Made by a program: the position numbers and the translations under genes
In this document: positions 26,355 through 35,424 of the stretch, piece by piece
How positions within the stretch are numbered: position 1 is the stretch's first letter
How the letters are laid out: every line of letters starts with the position of its first letter
The notes under the pieces: model-generated
What the model was told of the DNA's origin: nothing
Databases searched by the model: none
Seen by the model: only the letters and a program-made list of their open reading frames with translations
DNA from: Pirellula sp.
GTDB lineage: Bacteria > Planctomycetota > Planctomycetia > Pirellulales > PNKZ01
NCBI GenBank assembly: GCA_013822735.1
Contig: PNKZ01000002.1
Location: 310,001 to 374,000 of the forward strand
Length of the DNA: 64,000 bases
Direction of reading: 5' to 3'

Positions 26355-27163
26355 GCTTCGCCGCCGCGACGTTCGGATTCGCCCCGGTGCTCTTGGCCGA
26401 CTGGATTTCGACCACGATTTGGTTGGTCGTGATCTCGATCGGCATCATCAACCAGCTGATGGGCGAAAAGAAAAAGAACGCCGCCAAGCGTGCGCCTCCG
26501 CCTCCGGCCGATGGTGCGAAACCGGCGCCGGGAGGCAAAGGTTTGCTCGACGAGGTCGAACGATTTCTGCAAGAAGCGCGCAAGGCGACGGAACAGGCTC
26601 AAAACCGCCCGCCGCAGCAGCAAAAGCCGGTCGTCGCTCCGCAGCAACCGCCGAAGCAACGTCGCACGCCGCAGCAACAGCGCGATCAGCAGCAACGCGA
26701 GCAACAGCAGCGGGCCGCCGCGAAGAAGAAGCAGCAGCGCGCTTCGGCGACGAAGCCCCTCTCGCAAGAAGAGCCCCGGCGTGATAGCGGTCCGCTCTCC
26801 GCGCGGCAAATCGGCTCGATGCCGCAACAACTTTCCGCCGAAGAAGAGACGTTTCGCGGCTCGGTATCGCAGCACGTCTCGCAGCATTTGGATACCAGCC
26901 GTTTCGCGGAACGGGCCGGCCGACTTTCGCACATTCAGCAATCGGTCGACACCGACATCAGCGGCCACGTCCGTTCGGTGTTCGATCATCAAGTTGGGAC
27001 GCTTTCGCAGTCGGGCGCTCCGCGCGACCCGAACGAAGCGGTGCCGTCGGAGTCGATCAGCCCGCTTGATCAGATCGCGCTGATGTTGCGCGACCCGCAA
27101 AGCATGCGCGCCGCGTTCATCATGCAAGAGATCTTGCGTCCGCCTAGCGAGCGCTGGTCTTAG
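26351..27163 (+). CDS. Gln/Lys/Ala-rich single-pass membrane protein coupled to floA
   Basis: A 270-residue protein of no recognised family. One hydrophobic segment (about residues 5-35, [20 protein letters not shown] and IINQLMG) is followed by a charged Lys cluster and a Pro/Ala stretch. A long Gln-rich, Arg/Lys-rich region (about residues 85-140, repeated QQ, KKKQQR) comes next, then a more ordered C terminus with [28 protein letters not shown], which looks helical. The four-base ATGA overlap with floA implies stoichiometric co-production. It probably interacts with FloA microdomains as a cytoplasmic tethering protein; this is inference from context alone. Confidence 0.7.
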   Translation: MSFAAATFGFAPVLLADWISTTIWLVVISIGIINQLMGEKKKNAAKRAPPPPADGAKPAPGGKGLLDEVERFLQEARKATEQAQNRPPQQQKPVVAPQQPPKQRRTPQQQRDQQQREQQQRAAAKKKQQRASATKPLSQEEPRRDSGPLSARQIGSMPQQLSAEEETFRGSVSQHVSQHLDTSRFAERAGRLSHIQQSVDTDISGHVRSVFDHQVGTLSQSGAPRDPNEAVPSESISPLDQIALMLRDPQSMRAAFIMQEILRPPSERWS

Positions 27164-27266
27164 AATATTCCGTTCGCACGGCGAACTTGGTCGTGCCGTC
27201 CGCCGACCGTTCGTCGGCGATGTCGTTCATTTGTTTACTCGTATCGAATCAGTGAGATTTTTCGCA

Positions 27267-28187
27267 ATGAGCGTTCTCGAAATTGTTCCCGGCAAGACGC
27301 GGCTTGGTTGGATCGGCACCGGCGTGATGGGCAAGAGCATGGCCGGCCACTTGATGGACAAGGGCTTTCCGATGACGGTGTACAACCGCTCGCAAGCCAA
27401 GGCCCAACCGCTGCTCGATAAGGGAGCGAAATGGGGCGCGACGCCGAGGGCCGTGGCCGAGCAGAGCGACGTGGTCTTCTCAATCGTCGGCTTTCCGGTC
27501 GACGTGCGTAACGTGATCCTCGGCGCCGACGGCGCATTGGCCGGTTGCAAGCCGGGCAACATTCTCGTGGACATGACGACCAGCGAGCCGTCGTTGGCCG
27601 TGGAAATAGCCGAGACGGCGAAGAAGAAGGGGGTCTATTCCGTCGACGCTCCAGTCTCAGGCGGCGACATTGGGGCGCGCGAAGCGCGGCTCTCGATCAT
27701 GATCGGCGGCGAGAAGGACGTGATCGACGCGCTCAAGCCGTGCTGGGAAGCGATGGGGAAGACCATCGTGCACCAAGGGGGCCCCGGCGCGGGTCAGCAT
27801 ACGAAGATGGTTAACCAAACGTTGATCGCTTCAGGCATGGTGGCGCTTTGTGAAGGGTTGCTCTACGCACACAAGGCGGGGCTCGATCTCAACACCGTGC
27901 TGCTCTCCGTGGGGCCGGGCGCCGCCGGAAGTTGGTCGCTGGCGAACTATGGGCCGCGCATCATCAAGAATGATTTCGCGCCGGGCTTTGCCGTCGAGCA
28001 CTTCATCAAAGATATGGGCATCGCGCTGGAAGAATCGAAGCGCATGGGATTGGCGATGCCGGGCCTCGCGCTCGCGCATCAACTTTACATTTCGCTCAAG
28101 GCTCAAGGGCACGGGCGCGATGGAACGCAATCGCTGCAACTGGCGCTAGCGCGATTGGCCAACTTCGATTGGAAGGCGCGCTCGTAA
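27267..28187 (+). CDS. NAD(P)-dependent beta-hydroxyacid dehydrogenase (GarR/HIBADH family)
   Basis: A 306-residue oxidoreductase. It has the Rossmann glycine motif [17 protein letters not shown] near residue 16, the substrate loop [22 protein letters not shown] near residue 125, [13 protein letters not shown] with the catalytic Lys near residue 174, and a helical C-terminal dimer domain. Members reduce tartronate semialdehyde or oxidise 3-hydroxyisobutyrate and sugar-derived hydroxyacids; which one applies is not decidable here. The ATG at 27267 begins MSVLEIVPG; an upstream TTG is less likely. It is a single gene, convergent with the transglutaminase-like gene (21-base gap). Confidence 0.85.
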   Translation: MSVLEIVPGKTRLGWIGTGVMGKSMAGHLMDKGFPMTVYNRSQAKAQPLLDKGAKWGATPRAVAEQSDVVFSIVGFPVDVRNVILGADGALAGCKPGNILVDMTTSEPSLAVEIAETAKKKGVYSVDAPVSGGDIGAREARLSIMIGGEKDVIDALKPCWEAMGKTIVHQGGPGAGQHTKMVNQTLIASGMVALCEGLLYAHKAGLDLNTVLLSVGPGAAGSWSLANYGPRIIKNDFAPGFAVEHFIKDMGIALEESKRMGLAMPGLALAHQLYISLKAQGHGRDGTQSLQLALARLANFDWKARS

Positions 28188-28208
28188 GCGACGCGCTATG
28201 CGAGAACA

Positions 28209-29357
28209 CTAGTCGAGGATACGAAGAAACGGATCGGATTCGGCGCGGCGCGCAACGCCCGCCGCTTCCGATTCTTGGCCCCGTTCGGCTAGTTCGCGAT
28301 TCCAACGGGCATAGCAGGCATTCAAGGCCTGCGCTTGCGGGCGGGCTTCGTCGGCGCTCACGGCGCGAGCCAAGCGTTGTTGGTGCAGCGCCACGAGGTT
28401 CTCGTGAAACAGGCCATAGTCGGGCGCGTATTGCAGGCCGGTTTCCAGCAAACGCAGGGCTTGGGGGAAATCGCCGTTGCGGCTGAGTTCGAGCGACCAA
28501 TTGTTCACGGCCGCGAGGAGGTTGGCTCGAGCGGCGCCGTTGGCGGCGTCGAGACGCAGGGCCGCTTGATTTGCCGCCACGGCGGCATCGTGCCGTCCGG
28601 CTTCGAGTAGGTCGACGCCTCGATTGTAGTAGACGACGGCCAGCAGACCGACATCGGTGAGGCGTCGCGGAGACGGACCGCTTTCGGAGGTCGCCGCCGC
28701 GGTAGCGCCGATGGTCTGCCGCAAGAGCGAACGTTCAACTTCGGCGTCGCCCGCCGCGGCAAACCAATTGCGGCAGGTGGTTTGCACGACGACACGTTCC
28801 CTCGGTGTTTGCACGATCGCGTAGGCATGGCCCGGCGTTTCGACGCCGTAGGCGGTCAATCCGAATCGTTCGGCGAGGCAGCGGAAGAGAATCGTGGAAC
28901 TGATGCAGTTGAAGCGGCCTTGTTCGAAGGCCTCATCGAGTGTGCTGCTCGTTTCGCGAAAGCCGCCGACGAGGGCATGGGCATGGAGATATTCGTGAAT
29001 GGCCCGAGCCTTCTCCCGTTCGGTGCCGACCACGCGGCCCGACACCTGTAACTCGGCGATCCATTGCTCAAACCGTCCGCGATAGGTTTCCAACCGGCGC
29101 GGCTCGGCGACTCCGCCGGCGATGAGGGCCGCTTCCAAAAGGGGCGATTGGTCGAGGCGACCGTCGGCGGCGTCGAGCAGCAAGGTATCCTCCGCGGCAG
29201 CGGCGGCTGCCGAGGCATCGACCGTCGCCGAGGCGGCTTGGCCCGGGAATACGAAGCGCGTGTCTGCGGCCAGCGCCGCGGCCGGAGCGGCCAGCAGCAG
29301 TGCAGCGGCGACGAACGCGAGGAGTTGTGCCAAAAGCCGAAGCATGGAGAGCGACAC
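28209..29357 (-). CDS. Exported transglutaminase-like protein with TPR repeats
   Basis: A 382-residue protein with a signal peptide (LLAQLLAFVAAALLLAAPAAALAAD, split by an Ala-rich cleavage region). The middle has a transglutaminase-like core: RFNCISSTILFRCLAERFGL supplies the nucleophile Cys (about residue 150), and GVETPGHAYAIV supplies His (about residue 177). An Asp is expected to follow but was not identified. From about residue 230 it contains tetratricopeptide-like helices (YYNRGVDLLEAGRHDAAVAANQAALRLD). This combination is common in Planctomycetes for putative cell-envelope protein processing. It may be a protease or crosslinker; no substrate is known. Confidence 0.65.
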   Translation of the reverse strand: MSLSMLRLLAQLLAFVAAALLLAAPAAALAADTRFVFPGQAASATVDASAAAAAAEDTLLLDAADGRLDQSPLLEAALIAGGVAEPRRLETYRGRFEQWIAELQVSGRVVGTEREKARAIHEYLHAHALVGGFRETSSTLDEAFEQGRFNCISSTILFRCLAERFGLTAYGVETPGHAYAIVQTPRERVVVQTTCRNWFAAAGDAEVERSLLRQTIGATAAATSESGPSPRRLTDVGLLAVVYYNRGVDLLEAGRHDAAVAANQAALRLDAANGAARANLLAAVNNWSLELSRNGDFPQALRLLETGLQYAPDYGLFHENLVALHQQRLARAVSADEARPQAQALNACYARWNRELAERGQESEAAGVARRAESDPFLRILD

Positions 29358-29554
29358 CGAAGAGCTTGCGTTTAAGAACGATGCCGTGCGTGCCGGTTGT
29401 AGCGGCTACGAAAGAACTCACGGCGCGAAGAACAAGCAAGTATGCGCTCCGCTAACGGAGAGAGAACGCAAATCGGAGCTTTTTCGCAATCGGAGGAGAG
29501 ACCGCGATCGCTACGATCGTCACAGTTTCTCGTCGACGCGAATCGCGAGGTTTG

Positions 29555-30355
29555 CTATGCGCCGAACTTCAATTTGCCGGCCTGCAAGGCCTGCTGCGAT
29601 TGCTCGACTTCGCAGTAGTATTCGCGACGATACAAGCTCGAAGCGGCGTCTTCATCGACGACGGCGATCACGTCGCGGTGCAGTTGCAACGCGGACGCCG
29701 TCACTTGCGCAGTTACCGGGCCTTCGACGGTGGCGCGAATTGCTTCGGCTTTGTGCCGTCCGCAGGCCAAGAGCAGGCAGCGGCGCGACTCGAGAATGGT
29801 GCCGACCCCCATCGTCACCGCCAACCGCGGGACTTCCGCGGGGTCGTTAAAGAAGCGGGCGTTGTCGCGGACCGTTTCCGAAGTGAGGGTCTTCAAACGC
29901 GTGCGACTGCCGAGCGACGAACCTGGCTCGTTGAAGGCGATGTGACCGTCGCTGCCGATGCCGAGCACCTGCAGATCGATCCCCCCTTCGTCTTTGATGC
30001 GGCGCTCGTATTGTTCGGCGTGAGCTTCGAAGTCGAGGGCCCGCCCGTCCGGCACGTGCGTATTGCGCTGGTCGATATTGATGTGCTGGAAGAAGTTGTG
30101 CTGCATGAAGTAGCGATAGCTCTGCGGATGCGAAGGCGCCAAGCCGACGTACTCGTCGAGATTGAACGACGTGACGCGGGAGAAATCGAGCCCTTCTTCG
30201 CGATGGAGCCGGATCAACTCGCGGTAGAGTCCCAGCGGCGTGCTCCCCGTGGCGAGGCCGAGAACGCAGGTCGGCTTCTTCCGTACGAGCGCGGCGACGA
30301 ACGTCGCGGCCATGCGGGCGACTTGTTCCGGAGACGATTCGACGATGACGCGCAT
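29555..30355 (-). CDS. nagB: Glucosamine-6-phosphate deaminase
   Basis: A 266-residue cytoplasmic enzyme that converts glucosamine-6-phosphate to fructose-6-phosphate and ammonia. The N-terminal LGLATGSTPLGLYRELIRLH block, TSFNLDEYVGLAPSHPQSYRYFM (catalytic Asp), LGIGSDGHIAFNEPGSS (catalytic His and Glu) and TMGVGTILESRRCLLLACG are all present. The length equals E. coli NagB. It has a single-gene layout, divergent from parA, with no nagA or nagE adjacent. It allows use of amino sugars from mucin or peptidoglycan. Confidence 0.96.
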   Translation of the reverse strand: MRVIVESSPEQVARMAATFVAALVRKKPTCVLGLATGSTPLGLYRELIRLHREEGLDFSRVTSFNLDEYVGLAPSHPQSYRYFMQHNFFQHINIDQRNTHVPDGRALDFEAHAEQYERRIKDEGGIDLQVLGIGSDGHIAFNEPGSSLGSRTRLKTLTSETVRDNARFFNDPAEVPRLAVTMGVGTILESRRCLLLACGRHKAEAIRATVEGPVTAQVTASALQLHRDVIAVVDEDAASSLYRREYYCEVEQSQQALQAGKLKFGA

Positions 30356-30599
30356 GCCAATTCCAGGGTGTTTTCAAGCAGTTAGGCGAGAACCGCGACG
30401 CGCCGCCGGCAACGCATTCTCTCTGCCGCCGGCGTTGGAACTATTGTAATCGCTCATCGGGCGCGAACACAGGGAGTTCGCCGGCGTCGCTTGCTCTAGA
30501 CCTAGGGGGCGGAGCGACCTACGATTGCCGCCCCGCTGCCGGAATGTTGCGCGGGAACAGACCGGTGTCCGGAATGCCCTCCGTCGAAGGTGCCAAGTC

Positions 30600-31421
30600 A
30601 TGCCGCAACTTGCGATTCTGAACCAAAAAGGGGGCGTCGGTAAAACGACGACCGCCGTCAATCTCAGTGCAGCTCTAGCGGATCTCGGCAACCGTGTGTT
30701 GTTGATCGACCTCGATCCGCAGGCGCACGCAACGTTGCATCTCGGCGTGGTGCCGAACGATGAAACGACGAGCGTCTATGACGTGCTCTGCCGCGATGCC
30801 GACATTGCCGCGGTCGTACAGCCGATCAACGAGCGCCTGAGCCTGATTCCTTCCAGCATCGACTTGGCCGCGGCCGAAGTGGAATTGGCCGGCGAGGTGG
30901 GGCGCGAACTCTTGCTCCGCGACCATTTGGCGAAGATCGCCGACGACTACGATTACGTGCTTATCGACTGTGCTCCTTCGCTCGGTGTGCTGACGCTCAA
31001 TGCGCTCGTGGCGGTCGATGAAGTGATCATTCCATTGCAGCCGCACTTCTTAGCGCTCCACGGACTTAGCAAGCTGCTAGAGACTATCGAGGTCGTCGCC
31101 CGACGCATCAACGGTCGGCTGCGGCTCGGCGGCGTCGTGTTCTGCATGTTCGAATCGGGAACGCGTTTGGCCAATGAGGTCACTCGCGATGTCGACAGCT
31201 TCTTCGAACGCGTCGGCGAGCGCAAGACGCCGTGGTCGGAGGCCCGGCCGTTTCGCACGCGCATCCGCCGCAACATCCGCTTGGCCGAGGCCCCCAGCTT
31301 CGGGCAATCCATCTTCCAATACGCGGCCGATTCGCACGGTGCCGAAGACTATCGAAACCTGGCGAAGGAATTCGTCGCGGCCTCGGGAGCCGGGCAAGGT
31401 TCGCACGCCCACGCGGCGTAG
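30600..31421 (+). CDS. ParA/Soj-family ATPase
   Basis: A 273-residue deviant Walker ATPase that may act in chromosome or plasmid segregation or in positioning of cell-envelope machines. It has MPQLAILNQKGGVGKTTTAVNLSA (deviant Walker A with signature Lys), LIDLDPQAHATLHLG (Walker A'), DYVLIDCAPSLGVLTLNAL (Walker B), and a C terminus with RRNIRLAEAPSFGQSIF as in Soj. The preferred start is the ATG at 30600, with an AAGG site 6-8 bases upstream. No parB, parS-like cluster or CpaE context was seen beside it, so it is an orphan; it could also serve the Tad pilus 23 kb away. Confidence 0.85.
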   Translation: MPQLAILNQKGGVGKTTTAVNLSAALADLGNRVLLIDLDPQAHATLHLGVVPNDETTSVYDVLCRDADIAAVVQPINERLSLIPSSIDLAAAEVELAGEVGRELLLRDHLAKIADDYDYVLIDCAPSLGVLTLNALVAVDEVIIPLQPHFLALHGLSKLLETIEVVARRINGRLRLGGVVFCMFESGTRLANEVTRDVDSFFERVGERKTPWSEARPFRTRIRRNIRLAEAPSFGQSIFQYAADSHGAEDYRNLAKEFVAASGAGQGSHAHAA

Positions 31422-31434
31422 GCGAACGACTTCG

Positions 31435-32457
31435 CTAAGTACCGACTTCCACTACGGCTTTAATTACGCCGGTCTCCGGACGCGTAAACGACGGGAAGAC
31501 GTCGATCAACTCATCGAAGCCTGCGCGGTGCGTAATCCAGGGTTGCGTATCGATGCGGCCTGCTTCGATCAGGCTAATGATCCGCGAGAAGTCCGGCGAG
31601 AGCGCGTTGCGACTACATAGCAGCGTTCCCTCCGGCCGATGGAACATCGGGTGGCGGAACCTCACTTCTTCCGTCGTAATGCCGACGTAAACCAGTTTGC
31701 CGCCGTGGCAAATGAGCCCGAACGCCTCGGACATCGACGCGACGCTTCCCGTGGCATCGATGACGACGTCCGGAAGATGGCCGTCGGTAAGTTCGCGCAG
31801 TTCCTTATCGAGCGATTCGCCGGGCTTTAGGGTGTGCTGCACCCCCATGACGTTGCGGCAAAAATCTAACCGGCCGTCGTGCATGTCCATCACAATGACC
31901 TTCGCACCGGTGAGCTTGGCGAATTCCAGGGCTGAAAGTCCGATCGGGCCCGCCCCGATAATCAGGCACGATTCGTCGCTCTTGAGCTCGGAGCGATCGA
32001 CGGCATGGCAACCGATGGCCAAGGTTTCGACGAGCGCCAGTTGCTCGAATTGGAGCTTGCGCGAAATGTGCAACTTGCGGGCGGGGACTAAGAAATAAGG
32101 GCGGAGTCCGCCGTCGCAGTGCACGCCGAGCGTTTGGTGCTTTTCGCAACAGTTGTTCTTGCCGCGGCGGCAGGCATAGCACGTTTGGCAATTGATGTAA
32201 GGCTCGACGGCGCAGCGATCGCCGGCTTTGACGTTTGTTACCCCCTCGCCAATTTCCACGACTTCTACACCCAGCTCATGGCCGGGGATGCGCGGGTAGC
32301 TGAAGAACGGCATCTTGCCGAGATACCCGCTGAGATCGGTGCCGCAGATGCCCACGGTGTGTACGCGCACCAAGGCTTCACCCGCCGCAGGCTTGGCGGG
32401 CTCGGGAATGTCCAGTCGTTGCCAATGTTTCGGTTCGGCGAGCGAGAGAGCTTTCAT
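31435..32457 (-). CDS. Zinc-dependent alcohol/sugar-acid dehydrogenase
   Basis: A 340-residue medium-chain dehydrogenase. The catalytic zinc site is VGICGTDLSGYLG (Cys near residue 38) with IPGHELGVEVVEIGEG (His-Glu near 60). The structural zinc cysteines are CQTCYACRRGKNNCCE. The nucleotide-binding motif IIGAGPIGLSALEFAK lies near residue 165, and the Asp at the end of the next strand (VIVMDMHDGR) suggests NAD preference. Relatives include sorbitol, threonine and L-galactonate-5-dehydrogenase (LgoD/YjjN). It is 30 bases downstream of the aldo-keto reductase on the same strand, so probably one operon in sugar-acid oxidation. Confidence 0.85.
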   Translation of the reverse strand: MKALSLAEPKHWQRLDIPEPAKPAAGEALVRVHTVGICGTDLSGYLGKMPFFSYPRIPGHELGVEVVEIGEGVTNVKAGDRCAVEPYINCQTCYACRRGKNNCCEKHQTLGVHCDGGLRPYFLVPARKLHISRKLQFEQLALVETLAIGCHAVDRSELKSDESCLIIGAGPIGLSALEFAKLTGAKVIVMDMHDGRLDFCRNVMGVQHTLKPGESLDKELRELTDGHLPDVVIDATGSVASMSEAFGLICHGGKLVYVGITTEEVRFRHPMFHRPEGTLLCSRNALSPDFSRIISLIEAGRIDTQPWITHRAGFDELIDVFPSFTRPETGVIKAVVEVGT

Positions 32458-32487
32458 CTTGAGTCCGGATGTCGAGTGAGTTAGCGA

Positions 32488-33426
32488 TTAGGTGCCATCG
32501 TTGTTTTCGGGCCGACCTTCGATGTAGTGCCAGTTGTGAATCGGCCGAAGGATTGCGAGCACTTCGGCGAGCAGTTGTTCGTCGATCGGCTGTTCCGACC
32601 ATTGAACCCATTTGCGCACGTTGTCGGGGTTGGCGGAGCCGACGACGCAGGTCGCCATGTCTTCGTTGGCAATGGAGTACTGTAGCGCTAGCTGCGCGAT
32701 GTCGATCCCGCGGCTCGCGCACAGTTCTGAGGCACGGCGGGCACAGTCTCGCACTTCGGGGGTCGCTTTGTGCCACTTCGGGAGCGTTTGATTGGTCAGC
32801 AGCCGCGCGGAAAAAGGCGCGGCGTTCATGATGCCGACTTGCTTCGCCTTTAAGTACGGCACGAGGTCGGCGAACATTGTGTTCTGCAGCGTGTAATGGT
32901 TGTACGAAAGCACGACGTCGAGATCGGTCTGATCGAGAATAAAGCGAAACATCTTCATCGGGTAACCGCTGACGCCGATGAACCGTACCTTGCCTTGGTC
33001 GCGCACTTTGCGGAGTGCGGGCAGGGTTTCATCGACGATCTGCTGCATGTCGACGAATTCGATGTCGTGGCACAGCATGATGTCGAGATGGTCGACTCCC
33101 ATGCGGTGCAGGCTGACGTCGACGCTTTCCGCGACCCGTTTCGCCGAGAAATCGAAATGCGCCGCGTCGTAGCGGCCGAGTTTTGAGCCGAGGAGATAAC
33201 TGCTGCGCGGCACGTCGCGAAGCGCTACGCCGAGGAGGACTTCGCTCATGCCTCGCCCGTAGAAGGGGGACGTGTCGATGAAGTTCATCCCCAAGTCGAG
33301 CGCAGTGTGCACGCTGCGCATCGCTTCATTGATGTCGACGCCGCGAAACTCCTGGCCTAGCGACGAAGCGCCGAAGCTGAGCCAGGGGAGTTGCAGGCCG
33401 GTGCGGCCGAGCGGACGGTATTTCAT
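32488..33426 (-). CDS. Aldo-keto reductase, L-galactose/L-fucose dehydrogenase-like
   Basis: A 312-residue AKR. Its pattern follows plant L-galactose dehydrogenase closely: LGRTGLQLPWLSFGASSLG, NFIDTSPFYGRGMSEVLLG, VDHLDIMLCHDIEFVDMQQIVDETLPALRK, KVRFIGVSGYPM, VVLSYNHYTLQNT, LALQYSIANEDMATCVVG. The catalytic tetrad is present: Asp and Tyr in FIDTSPFYG, Lys in LLGSKLGRY, His in MLCHDIEF. L-galactose and L-fucose share configuration, so oxidation of either to the 1,5-lactone with NAD is plausible. It heads an operon with the zinc dehydrogenase and is divergent from the UxaA-type gene across a 154-base shared control region. Confidence 0.85.
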   Translation of the reverse strand: MKYRPLGRTGLQLPWLSFGASSLGQEFRGVDINEAMRSVHTALDLGMNFIDTSPFYGRGMSEVLLGVALRDVPRSSYLLGSKLGRYDAAHFDFSAKRVAESVDVSLHRMGVDHLDIMLCHDIEFVDMQQIVDETLPALRKVRDQGKVRFIGVSGYPMKMFRFILDQTDLDVVLSYNHYTLQNTMFADLVPYLKAKQVGIMNAAPFSARLLTNQTLPKWHKATPEVRDCARRASELCASRGIDIAQLALQYSIANEDMATCVVGSANPDNVRKWVQWSEQPIDEQLLAEVLAILRPIHNWHYIEGRPENNDGT

Positions 33427-33580
33427 GTACGGAGATCCTTGGCGTGGGGAACCTGCGACGGCGTGAATTTACCGCGCAGGGGGCCGCAACGGGAGGCTTG
33501 GCGTTGCCGCCGGCGGGGGAATGCCGCGTTGCTATAATTGAAGTTCACGCCGAACCTTCCGCTTTCCTTGCGATTCTGCC
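33427..33580. promoter_or_regulatory. Shared divergent control region of the sugar-acid block
   Basis: The 154 bases between the start codons of the aldo-keto reductase (leftward) and the UxaA-type dehydratase (rightward) must hold both promoters. A rightward TATAAT at 33533-33538 has TTGCCG 16-17 bases before it (33511-33516), a good promoter for the dehydratase. No clear operator palindrome is seen. Confidence 0.4.
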
Positions 33581-35161
33581 ATGCCCAGCTCGACCGCCAC
33601 GCAGCAGCTTCCCGAAGTCCTGCACCTCAACCCGGCCGACAATGTCTGCGTCGCCGTGACGAATCTGGAGTCGGGGCGGCAAGTCCACGTCGCGGGACGA
33701 ACGCTGACGATCCAAGGGGCTATTCGCATGGGGCACAAGATCGCCGTCGCGGCGATTGCCAAAGGCGCCCCGATACTTCGCTATGGTGAGACTATCGGGT
33801 TCGCTTCGGAAGCGATCGAGCCGGGGGAATGGATCCACGTGCACAACGTCTCGGCTCCGCTCTTCGAGCGACATTACGAATACGCGACGGAAATCCCGCC
33901 GGAGCCGACGCCGATCACCGGGCGCACCTTTCAAGGCTATCGACGACCCGACGGGCGCGCGGGAACGCGCAACTACATTGCTATTATTTCCAATGTGAAT
34001 TGCTCCGCCTCGGTGAGCAAATACATCGCGGCCCGGTTCGATAAGGAAATCCTCAAGAAATTCCCCAATGTCGACGGCGTGCTGCCGCTCGTGCACAAAG
34101 GGGGCTGCGGTATGCAGTTCGGCGGGGAAGACCACGAACAACTCAATCGCACGCTTGCCGGCTGTGCCGATCATCCGAACGTCGCCGCTTACATACTCAT
34201 CGGGCTCGGTTGCGAGACCGCTTCGCTGCCGTATTTGGTCGATAGCCGCAAGCTCGTAGAACTCAAGGGTCTCGGCGGAGAGACGATTCCGACCGGGGGC
34301 AATCGTGCGCCGGTGCTTGTCATGCAAGACCTTGGCGGCACGCAGAAGACGGTAGAAGAGGGACTGCGCCAAATCTACCAGCTTCTGCCGCGCGTGAACG
34401 AGATCAAGCGTGAAGCAATTCCGGCGAGCGAAGTAGTGCTCGGCTTGAATTGCGGGGGGTCTGACGGCAACTCCGGCATTACGGCCAACCCGGCGCTGGG
34501 CGTAGCGAGCGACATGCTTGTCGCGGCCGGCGGAACCACGGTGCTCGCCGAAACTTCGGAGACCTACGGCTGCGAGCAATTGCTTACGAAGCGTTCGCGG
34601 ACGCGCGCCGTCGGCGAGCGGCTCGTGGAACGTATTCGCTGGTGGGAGAAGTATGCAGCGATGTTCGGCGCCCGGCTCGACAACAATCCGTCGACGGGAA
34701 ACAAGGAGGGTGGTCTCACAACGATTTACGAGAAGTCGCTCGGCGCCATGGCCAAGGCCGGTACCACGGCGCTGAACGACGTCGTGCTGTACGGCGAGCG
34801 CATCAAGAGCCGCGGTTTCGTCTTTATGGATACGCCGGGCTTCGATCCGGTGAGCGTGACGGGGCTCGTCGCGGGCGGTTGCAACGTCGTTTGTTTTACG
34901 ACCGGCCGGGGCAGTTGCTTCGGATGCAAACCGACACCTTCGATCAAGATCGCCACGAATACGCCGATGTACGAGCGGATGATCGACGACATGGACCTGG
35001 ACGCGGGCGTGATCCTGAGCAAGGGAACGCCGCTGGCCGAAGTCGGCAAGCAGATCTTTGAGCTCGTGCTGGAAGTTGCCGGCGGTAAGAAGACGAAGAG
35101 CGAACTGCACGGCATCGGCGAAGAGGAATTCGCTCCTTGGTCGATAGGCCCGACGCTGTAG
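33581..35161 (+). CDS. UxaA/altronate-dehydratase family sugar-acid dehydratase
   Basis: A 526-residue full-length, two-domain member. The N-terminal SAF-type domain (residues 1-100; VCVAVTNLESGRQVHVAG, MGHKIAVAAIAKGAPILRYG) is joined to the catalytic domain. GRAGTRNYIAIISNVNCSA, VPLVHKGGCGMQFGGEDHEQL, LNCGGSDGNSGITANPALG and AETSETYGCEQLLTKR carry the metal and active-site residues. The family dehydrates D-altronate and related aldonates, and a split form serves L-fuconate in the Campylobacter jejuni fucose locus. Given the neighbouring L-galactose/L-fucose dehydrogenase-like gene, L-fuconate or L-galactonate is a candidate substrate; altronate remains possible. Confidence 0.85.
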   Translation: MPSSTATQQLPEVLHLNPADNVCVAVTNLESGRQVHVAGRTLTIQGAIRMGHKIAVAAIAKGAPILRYGETIGFASEAIEPGEWIHVHNVSAPLFERHYEYATEIPPEPTPITGRTFQGYRRPDGRAGTRNYIAIISNVNCSASVSKYIAARFDKEILKKFPNVDGVLPLVHKGGCGMQFGGEDHEQLNRTLAGCADHPNVAAYILIGLGCETASLPYLVDSRKLVELKGLGGETIPTGGNRAPVLVMQDLGGTQKTVEEGLRQIYQLLPRVNEIKREAIPASEVVLGLNCGGSDGNSGITANPALGVASDMLVAAGGTTVLAETSETYGCEQLLTKRSRTRAVGERLVERIRWWEKYAAMFGARLDNNPSTGNKEGGLTTIYEKSLGAMAKAGTTALNDVVLYGERIKSRGFVFMDTPGFDPVSVTGLVAGGCNVVCFTTGRGSCFGCKPTPSIKIATNTPMYERMIDDMDLDAGVILSKGTPLAEVGKQIFELVLEVAGGKKTKSELHGIGEEEFAPWSIGPTL

Positions 35162-35310
35162 CATCCGATTGCCGCGATAGGACTTACGGCAACTTGCGGC
35201 ACTCGGCTGTAACGTCTGTCCCAGGGTTACGCTTCGATAGATAGCCGACTGCGACGCCAGCTTGCTTGACCCGCAATGGCCCGCGGCGGAACTCCGTCGA
35301 GAGCTGAATC

Positions 35311-35409
35311 ATGACGCGCAAGATTCAATTGATCCAAGCCGCACTGATCGCCGTTTGCCTGTGGTGGGGCGTTTCGGCCCTCGTTGTGGCCGCCGGATCG
35401 GTACGCTAG
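35311..35409 (+). CDS. Possible 32-residue membrane peptide
   Basis: An ATG at 35311 opens a 32-codon frame ending at TAG 35407-35409. The peptide starts MTRKIQ (positive N terminus), has a hydrophobic core (IQAALIAVCLWWGVSALVVAA) and ends GSVR, a typical single-pass small membrane protein. It lies in the 263-base gap between the dehydratase and the convergent LarA-family gene. The upstream GAGAGC at about -10 is a poor ribosome binding site, and chance cannot be excluded. Confidence 0.35.
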   Translation: MTRKIQLIQAALIAVCLWWGVSALVVAAGSVR

Positions 35410-35424
35410 CCCCGATGTACACTA

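Noticed and set aside
30600-31421. ParA as the CpaE/TadZ of the Tad pilus
   Set aside because: It begins directly with the Walker motif and lacks the N-terminal receiver-like domain of CpaE; distance from the pilus operon is 23 kb.
33545-35164. A 539-codon minus-strand frame opposite the UxaA-type gene
   Set aside because: The plus strand has the SAF and UxaA motifs; the minus strand is a shadow with His/Arg bias.
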